From: Candidatus Aminicenantota bacterium
GTDB lineage: Bacteria > Acidobacteriota > Aminicenantia > UBA2199
Assembly: GCA_024644125.1 (NCBI GenBank)
Contig: JAHELQ010000183.1
Location: forward strand, 1 to 9,359
Direction: 5' to 3'
Length of the DNA: 9,359 bases
Both the position numbers and the translations under genes were made by a program. The notes beneath the pieces are model-generated. The model was not told the origin of the DNA. It searched no databases and was given only the letters and a program-made list of their open reading frames with translations. Below are positions 6,671-9,359 of this stretch, in pieces; the first letter of the stretch is position 1; each line of letters opens with the position of its first letter.

Positions 6671-7024
6671 TTATTTTTCGTTATTCCAATCTTCGGCGGT
6701 TCTTAGTTTTCCTCCAAAATAGAATCCCATGGCAGTGCCGAAAATTGGCGAAACGATACCGATCCCCCATTTTACGAATTCCAATAAATCCTCGATGGGT
6801 TTTACTTTGTACAGCAGTATTACGATGCATGGTAAAATCAACAACGTGGTCAATAAAGCCAAAAGCCATTTTGTCAAATCAGCTCGAGTCTTATCAGGAT
6901 GCGGAGGTTTTGAACTCACCAATTGTTTTTTGTAGCTCGAATAATAATCAATGTCGTCATCGACTCTAATTTCAGCAAAGATATTTTCATCTTCTCTAAT
7001 ATTATCGTTGGTGTCGATAGTCAT
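6671..7024 (-). CDS. small two-helix membrane protein, function unknown
   Basis: This 117-aa protein has an acidic, soluble N-terminal half (about 1-48, rich in D and E), a first membrane helix at about 52-72 (KWLLALLTTLLILPCIVILLY), a short loop, and a second helix at about 83-104 ending in FGTAMGFYFGGK. Small-residue helices with this ending are common in small membrane and holin-like proteins and do not define a function. It follows the ribbon-helix-helix gene by 17 nt, so the two are probably co-transcribed. The ribosome site (ggtgga, about 9 nt before ATG) is weak, consistent with coupling to the upstream gene. The pairing could be a regulator with its target or a toxin-antitoxin-like pair, but nothing in the protein proves toxicity. 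Confidence 0.75.
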   Translation of the reverse strand: MTIDTNDNIREDENIFAEIRVDDDIDYYSSYKKQLVSSKPPHPDKTRADLTKWLLALLTTLLILPCIVILLYKVKPIEDLLEFVKWGIGIVSPIFGTAMGFYFGGKLRTAEDWNNEK

Positions 7025-7041
7025 CTATTTGTTCCACCATA

Positions 7042-7242
7042 TTAAATCTCGAGTTCTCTCTTCGTTTTTTTCTTTTTATTTTCAAACACAATCACGCTGC
7101 CATTTTCTTGTTCTTCAATCGCAATTTTCAAGAGGGCTAGAGCTTTTTTGATTGTATCAGCTTCAGTGGTTTTCATTTGTTTTGCCAATTCACCAAGGTC
7201 TTGAGTCGCTTTTTCAGAAAAATCAACTTTTACTCGTCCCAT
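7042..7242 (-). CDS. ribbon-helix-helix (CopG/ParD-like) DNA-binding protein
   Basis: This 66-aa protein has the order expected of a ribbon-helix-helix fold: an N-terminal strand VKVDF (4-8), helix 1 from about 9-22 (SEKATQDLGELAKQ), a turn, and helix 2 from about 26-43 (EADTIKKALALLKIAI), then a strand VIVF and a lysine-rich tail. Such proteins dimerise through the strand and bind operators, often their own. I chose ATG at 7242 because GGAGG (7251-7255) is 8 nt upstream; the longer frame to 7272 adds ten residues that do not fit the fold. It is probably first in a two-gene unit with the membrane protein at 6671-7024 and may autoregulate it. No recognisable toxin follows, so calling it an antitoxin is not justified. 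Confidence 0.8.
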   Translation of the reverse strand: MGRVKVDFSEKATQDLGELAKQMKTTEADTIKKALALLKIAIEEQENGSVIVFENKKKKTKRELEI

Positions 7243-7264
7243 GTTGATTGCCTCCAGTTGAATT

Positions 7265-7290
7265 TTATGCAAATTACTACATATTATGCA
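7265..7290. promoter_or_regulatory. pair of TTATGCA direct repeats, possible operator
   Basis: TTATGCA occurs at 7265-7271 and 7284-7290, 19 bp apart, in the untranslated leader of the ribbon-helix-helix gene. The second lies in a partly palindromic atattatgcatat. Such proteins often bind short repeated sites near their own promoter. The region is very AT-rich, so chance is possible. Confidence 0.25.
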
Positions 7291-7304
7291 TATCCTACTT
7301 AATA

Positions 7305-7333
7305 ATATTAATGTATAAACTTTTAATTGTCAA
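7305..7333 (-). promoter_or_regulatory. predicted sigma-70 promoter of the ribbon-helix-helix/membrane protein unit
   Basis: A perfect -35 TTGACA (7333-7328) is followed after 17 bp by -10 TAATAT (7310-7305). Transcription would start near 7298, leaving a leader of about 56 nt with a GGAGG site. The promoter lies between the tag stop at 7367 and the regulator gene, so it gives this unit its own transcription. Confidence 0.65.
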
Positions 7334-7366
7334 TATTTCCCAAATCGAAGGTTCCGAAAATCGAGG

Positions 7367-7951
7367 CTATCCTGTATATTCGATTTGGTGGTGGCGGAAG
7401 CAGTCGATGAGGTGGTCGTTGACCATGCCGGCGGCTTGCATGAAGGCGTAGCAGATGGTGGTGCCCACAAATTTGAAACCCCGGGCTTTGAGATCTTTGC
7501 TCATGACGTCGGATTCTTTGGTGCTGGCCGGCAGTTCGGCGAGGGTCTTCCATTGGTTGACGATGGTTTTGTGCCCTGTGAATTGCCAGATGTAGCGGTC
7601 GAAGGAATCGAATTCTTTTTGCACTTCCAGGAAGGCCCGGGCGTTGGTGACGGCAGCCCTGACTTTGTGGTTGTTGCGGATGATGCCCTGGTCTTGCAGG
7701 AGCGATTGGATCTTCGCCTCGTCGTAGCGGGCCACAACCTCCGGATCGAATTTAGCGAAGGCTTCGCGGAAGTTTTCCCGTTTTTTGAGAATGGTCAACC
7801 AACTCAACCCCGCCTGAAACGCGTCCAATACCAAAAACTCAAAGAGCTTACGCTCGTCGTGAACCGGCACGCCCCATTCGGAATCATGGTATTCGATCAT
7901 GAGAGGATGGTGGTTGGTCCACCCACAACGGATGATTTCTTTGCTTTCCAT
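7367..7951 (-). CDS. tag: DNA-3-methyladenine glycosylase I
   Basis: This 194-aa enzyme removes 3-methyladenine from alkylated DNA and starts base excision repair in the cytoplasm. It aligns along its whole length with E. coli Tag: RCGW near the start, YHDSEWGVP, QAGLSWLTILKKRENF, GIIRNNHK and RGFKFVGTTICYAFMQAAGMVNDH. The zinc ligands of E. coli Tag (Cys4, His17, His175, Cys179) correspond to C9, H22, H180 and C184 here, all present with the same offset. The base-contacting Glu38 corresponds to D43 (LDAFQAGLSW), a conservative change I believe also occurs in other Tag proteins. No ribosome site precedes ATG 7951, which fits the predicted leaderless mRNA. It is transcribed divergently from the lanthipeptide-like gene. 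Confidence 0.96.
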   Translation of the reverse strand: MESKEIIRCGWTNHHPLMIEYHDSEWGVPVHDERKLFEFLVLDAFQAGLSWLTILKKRENFREAFAKFDPEVVARYDEAKIQSLLQDQGIIRNNHKVRAAVTNARAFLEVQKEFDSFDRYIWQFTGHKTIVNQWKTLAELPASTKESDVMSKDLKARGFKFVGTTICYAFMQAAGMVNDHLIDCFRHHQIEYTG

Positions 7952-7957
7952 ACAACG

Positions 7958-7986
7958 AGTATATAGAAGGAAGAGATCGATGTCAA
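7958..7986 (-). promoter_or_regulatory. strong sigma-70 promoter of tag, predicting a leaderless transcript
   Basis: Consensus -35 TTGACA (7986-7981), a 17-bp spacer and -10 TATACT (7963-7958). Only 6 nt separate the -10 from the tag ATG (7951-7949), so transcription should start at or within one base of the A of ATG. The lack of a Shine-Dalgarno sequence agrees. Confidence 0.7.
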
Positions 7987-7997
7987 TAAAATTGTGG

Positions 7998-8027
7998 TTG
8001 CACCTGAAATTGAATCTGTGCTATGAT
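7998..8027 (+). promoter_or_regulatory. extended -10 sigma-70 promoter of the lanthipeptide-like gene
   Basis: -35 TTGCAC (7998-8003), an 18-bp spacer and -10 TATGAT (8022-8027) preceded by TGC, the extended -10 signature. It lies back to back with the tag promoter, the two -35 boxes being 11 bp apart, so one bound factor could affect both genes. Confidence 0.65.
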
Positions 8028-8030
8028 GGA

Positions 8031-8057
8031 TCCTGGCGACGGGTTTTCGTCGCAGGA
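8031..8057 (+). promoter_or_regulatory. stem-loop at the 5' end of the lanthipeptide-like mRNA
   Basis: TCCT (8031-8034) pairs with AGGA (8054-8057), and GCGACG (8036-8041) with CGTCGC (8048-8053), around a ggtttt loop with G8035 bulged. That makes ten pairs starting about where transcription begins. It has no U-tract and leaves the GGAGG site at 8071-8075 free. It is more likely a 5' stability element than a terminator. Confidence 0.45.
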
Positions 8058-8081
8058 ATCAAAAATTTATGGAGGAAACCA

Positions 8082-8291
8082 ATGAAAACCAAAAAAATCT
8101 CAAAAAAATTAACGCTCCACAAATCCACGGTGGCGCGCCTGAACAGCAATGATCTGAAACGCTTTTTCGGCGGAGCGGAGCAGACAATCAACCCCGTATG
8201 CCCCACAGTGAGCTGCGTCTCCTGCAATCCCACCAACTGCGATCCTACCGACTACACCTGCGTGTCGGTAAGAATCTGCCCCATCGACTAA
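8082..8291 (+). CDS. class I lanthipeptide-like precursor, orphan
   Basis: This 69-aa peptide starts at an ATG with GGAGG (8071-8075) 6 nt upstream. The leader KKLTLHKSTVARLNSNDLKRFFGG (8-31) has the K-L-x-L-x-K-x-T-[IV]-x-x-L-N pattern and double glycine (30-31) of class I lanthipeptide precursors known from Bacteroidota. The predicted 38-residue core holds six cysteines (40, 45, 48, 53, 60, 66) and eight Ser/Thr (T35, T42, S44, S47, T51, T56, T59, S62), including TVSC, SC and TC spacings suited to lanthionine rings. There are no charged residues in the core other than E33, D54, D57, R64 and D69. No dehydratase, cyclase, transporter or protease gene lies within 1 kb on either side, so processing would be by enzymes encoded elsewhere. 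Tag, divergent, and PhzF, convergent, are unrelated housekeeping-type neighbours. A disulfide-rich secreted peptide is the main alternative. Confidence 0.8.
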   Translation: MKTKKISKKLTLHKSTVARLNSNDLKRFFGGAEQTINPVCPTVSCVSCNPTNCDPTDYTCVSVRICPID

Positions 8292-8317
8292 CCGGGCTTC
8301 GTTGGGTCCGGTGACCG

Positions 8318-9106
8318 CTAAGATAGGTCCAGATCGATGGTGCCGATCATATAGGTGACGGCGCGGCCCTTGATTTTGACGCGGTCGCCCAGGTATCGGC
8401 ACAACAATTCGCCTCTACGTTTCGAGATCTGTTCGGCGTGGAGCTCGTTTTTCTGGAGTCGATGGGCCCAATAAGGCACCAGGGTCGTATGGGCCGATCC
8501 GGTCACCGGGTCTTCGTTCACCCCTACCGCCGGCGCGAAACACCGGGACACAAAATCCGCCACATTTCCCCGCGCCGTGACAATCACCAGGTGGCTATCG
8601 AGTTTCGCCAAACAATCGAAGCGCGGTTTGATGCGGGCGATTTCATCTTCGTGCTCATATACCGCCATATAGTCGCGGGACTTGAAAACCCTCTCGGGCT
8701 CTCTGCCAAGGCCGTCTACCAACCGGGGAGGAGTTTCCACCAATTCCGGGGGCGTGGCGGGGAAATCCATTGAGTAGAGATCATCCTCACGCTCAACCAC
8801 CAACCGGCCGCTTCTGGTGAAGAACTCGATCTTGTCTTTATCATACCCTAAATGCTGAAGCAACACATGGGAAGTGGCCAATGTGGCGTGTCCGCACAAA
8901 TCCACCTCTGTGGTGGGGGTGAACCATCGCAACCGGAATCCATGCTCCTCAGGCGCAAAAAACGCGGTCTCGGACAGATTGTTTTCCGCGGCGATATGCT
9001 GCAAAAGATGGTCGTCCGGCCATTCTTCCAACGGGCACACAGCCGCGGGATTGCCGCCAAAAAGATGATCTGAAAAAGCGTCCACCTGGAATAGTTGTAT
9101 ATTCAT
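8318..9106 (-). CDS. PhzF-family isomerase/epimerase
   Basis: This protein of about 262 aa has the PhzF fold, two similar halves related to diaminopimelate epimerase. The start QLFQVDAF...FGGNPAAV is characteristic. NLSETAF carries the acidic catalytic residue (E47 counting from the first M), corresponding to the essential Glu of PhzF. CGHATLA (72-78) and EDPVTGSAH (199-207) form the active-site loops. PhzF isomerises trans-2,3-dihydro-3-hydroxyanthranilate in phenazine synthesis, but most family members lie outside phenazine clusters and have unknown substrates. No phenazine gene is seen here, so only the family is called. Of two adjacent ATGs the second (9106) is better spaced from AGGAG (about 4-5 nt against 1-2). 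The gene before it ends 37 nt upstream of the first ATG and may be co-transcribed. It converges on the lanthipeptide-like gene, with 26 nt between the stops. Confidence 0.94.
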   Translation of the reverse strand: MNIQLFQVDAFSDHLFGGNPAAVCPLEEWPDDHLLQHIAAENNLSETAFFAPEEHGFRLRWFTPTTEVDLCGHATLATSHVLLQHLGYDKDKIEFFTRSGRLVVEREDDLYSMDFPATPPELVETPPRLVDGLGREPERVFKSRDYMAVYEHEDEIARIKPRFDCLAKLDSHLVIVTARGNVADFVSRCFAPAVGVNEDPVTGSAHTTLVPYWAHRLQKNELHAEQISKRRGELLCRYLGDRVKIKGRAVTYMIGTIDLDLS

Positions 9107-9145
9107 CATTCTCCTACTTCCCCAAATACATTCCTGGAAGTCACA

Positions 9146-9359
9146 TTATACATCTATTCCTAGAAAAATGCGAATCAGATATCCCACCAAAAAACTAAAC
9201 GCCGCAACCCCAAGACTGATACCCGCCATTTCAAAAAACCGTTTGCGAAAATCGAGGTCTTTTGCCACCGCGATGTAATAATTGAAGACAAAGATGATGA
9301 GGATGGCGGTGACGATGGTCATGGCCAGGCACAGCAGATAATGGCTAAACAATAGGTAA
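9146..9359 (-). CDS. C-terminal part of a VIT1/CCC1-type membrane protein, cut by the window edge
   Basis: The frame is open to the right edge, and its first ATG-like codon in the window (TTG at 9352) is internal, so the 5' part lies outside. The visible 71 residues contain two membrane helices, LLCLAMTIVTAILIIFVFNYYIAV and AGISLGVAAFSFLVGYLIRIF, joined by KDLDFRKRFFEM. The motif of FNYYI.VAKDL.FR.RF.EMAGISLGVAA.SF..GYL.R..LGID is what I recall from the end of bacterial VIT1/CCC1 family proteins (iron or manganese transporters, some fused to rubrerythrin). If so, it moves divalent metal across the membrane. It is probably upstream of phzF in one transcript. Only the tail is visible, so domain content and substrate cannot be judged. 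Confidence 0.75.
   Translation of the reverse strand, partial: YLLFSHYLLCLAMTIVTAILIIFVFNYYIAVAKDLDFRKRFFEMAGISLGVAAFSFLVGYLIRIFLGIDV

Noticed and set aside
7385..7966. 193-codon plus-strand frame opposite tag
   Set aside because: It is an antisense shadow of a clear Tag protein, without ribosome site or known motif.
8291..8312. ACCGG/CCGGT stem between the converging lanthipeptide-like and phzF genes
   Set aside because: The stem has five pairs, a 12-nt loop and no U-tract on either strand, which is not enough for a terminator.

Overview
The window looks like accessory sequence from an uncultivated bacterium of the Acidobacteriota/Aminicenantes or Bacteroidota-like sphere. This is an inference. 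It rests on two secreted 6-bladed beta-propeller proteins with the GxGPGD motif, radical-SAM RiPP genes resembling the 'GG-Bacteroidales' system, and a Bacteroidota-style class I lanthipeptide leader. No rRNA or marker gene fixes the taxonomy. Base composition is uneven: the left 4.5 kb is visibly AT-rich (17 G+C of 60 counted at 2401-2460), while the right end is balanced (30 of 60 at 8641-8700).

Layout. Positions 1-121 and 4672-4792 are an exact 121-bp direct repeat. Between them, on the minus strand, lies a complete-looking RiPP operon: promoter (about 4524-4552), TTG-started 66-aa Cys-containing precursor (4293-4493), stem-loop (4243-4269), TTG-started exported beta-propeller (3038-4210), a radical SAM/SPASM maturase split over two frames at an A9 run (3013-1491), and a second radical-SAM-like partner protein (179-1471). 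Positions 4793-5406 carry no convincing intact gene, only degenerate remnants. A second, orphan beta-propeller follows (5407-6525, minus). Next come a small two-gene minus-strand unit (ribbon-helix-helix protein 7042-7242 and two-helix membrane protein 6671-7024) and 3-methyladenine DNA glycosylase I (tag, 7367-7951, minus) with a strong promoter that predicts a leaderless mRNA. Back to back with it is a plus-strand promoter driving a 69-aa lanthipeptide-like precursor (8082-8291). A PhzF-family isomerase (8318-9106, minus) and the C-terminal end of a VIT1/CCC1-type membrane protein (9146 to the edge) close the window.

How the genes may work together. In the repeat-flanked operon the precursor would be made in excess over its enzymes because of the intergenic stem-loop. 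The SPASM maturase and its radical-SAM-like partner would modify the Cys-containing core (two CxC motifs), and the propeller would act in the envelope. No exporter or leader peptidase is in the window. The lanthipeptide-like precursor is a second, independent RiPP candidate with no LanB/LanC nearby, so it would need enzymes encoded elsewhere. The most notable items are the repeat-bounded RiPP cassette, the dnaX-like slippery site inside the maturase, the intact CX3CX2C in a family often called pseudo-rSAM, and the orphan lanthipeptide.
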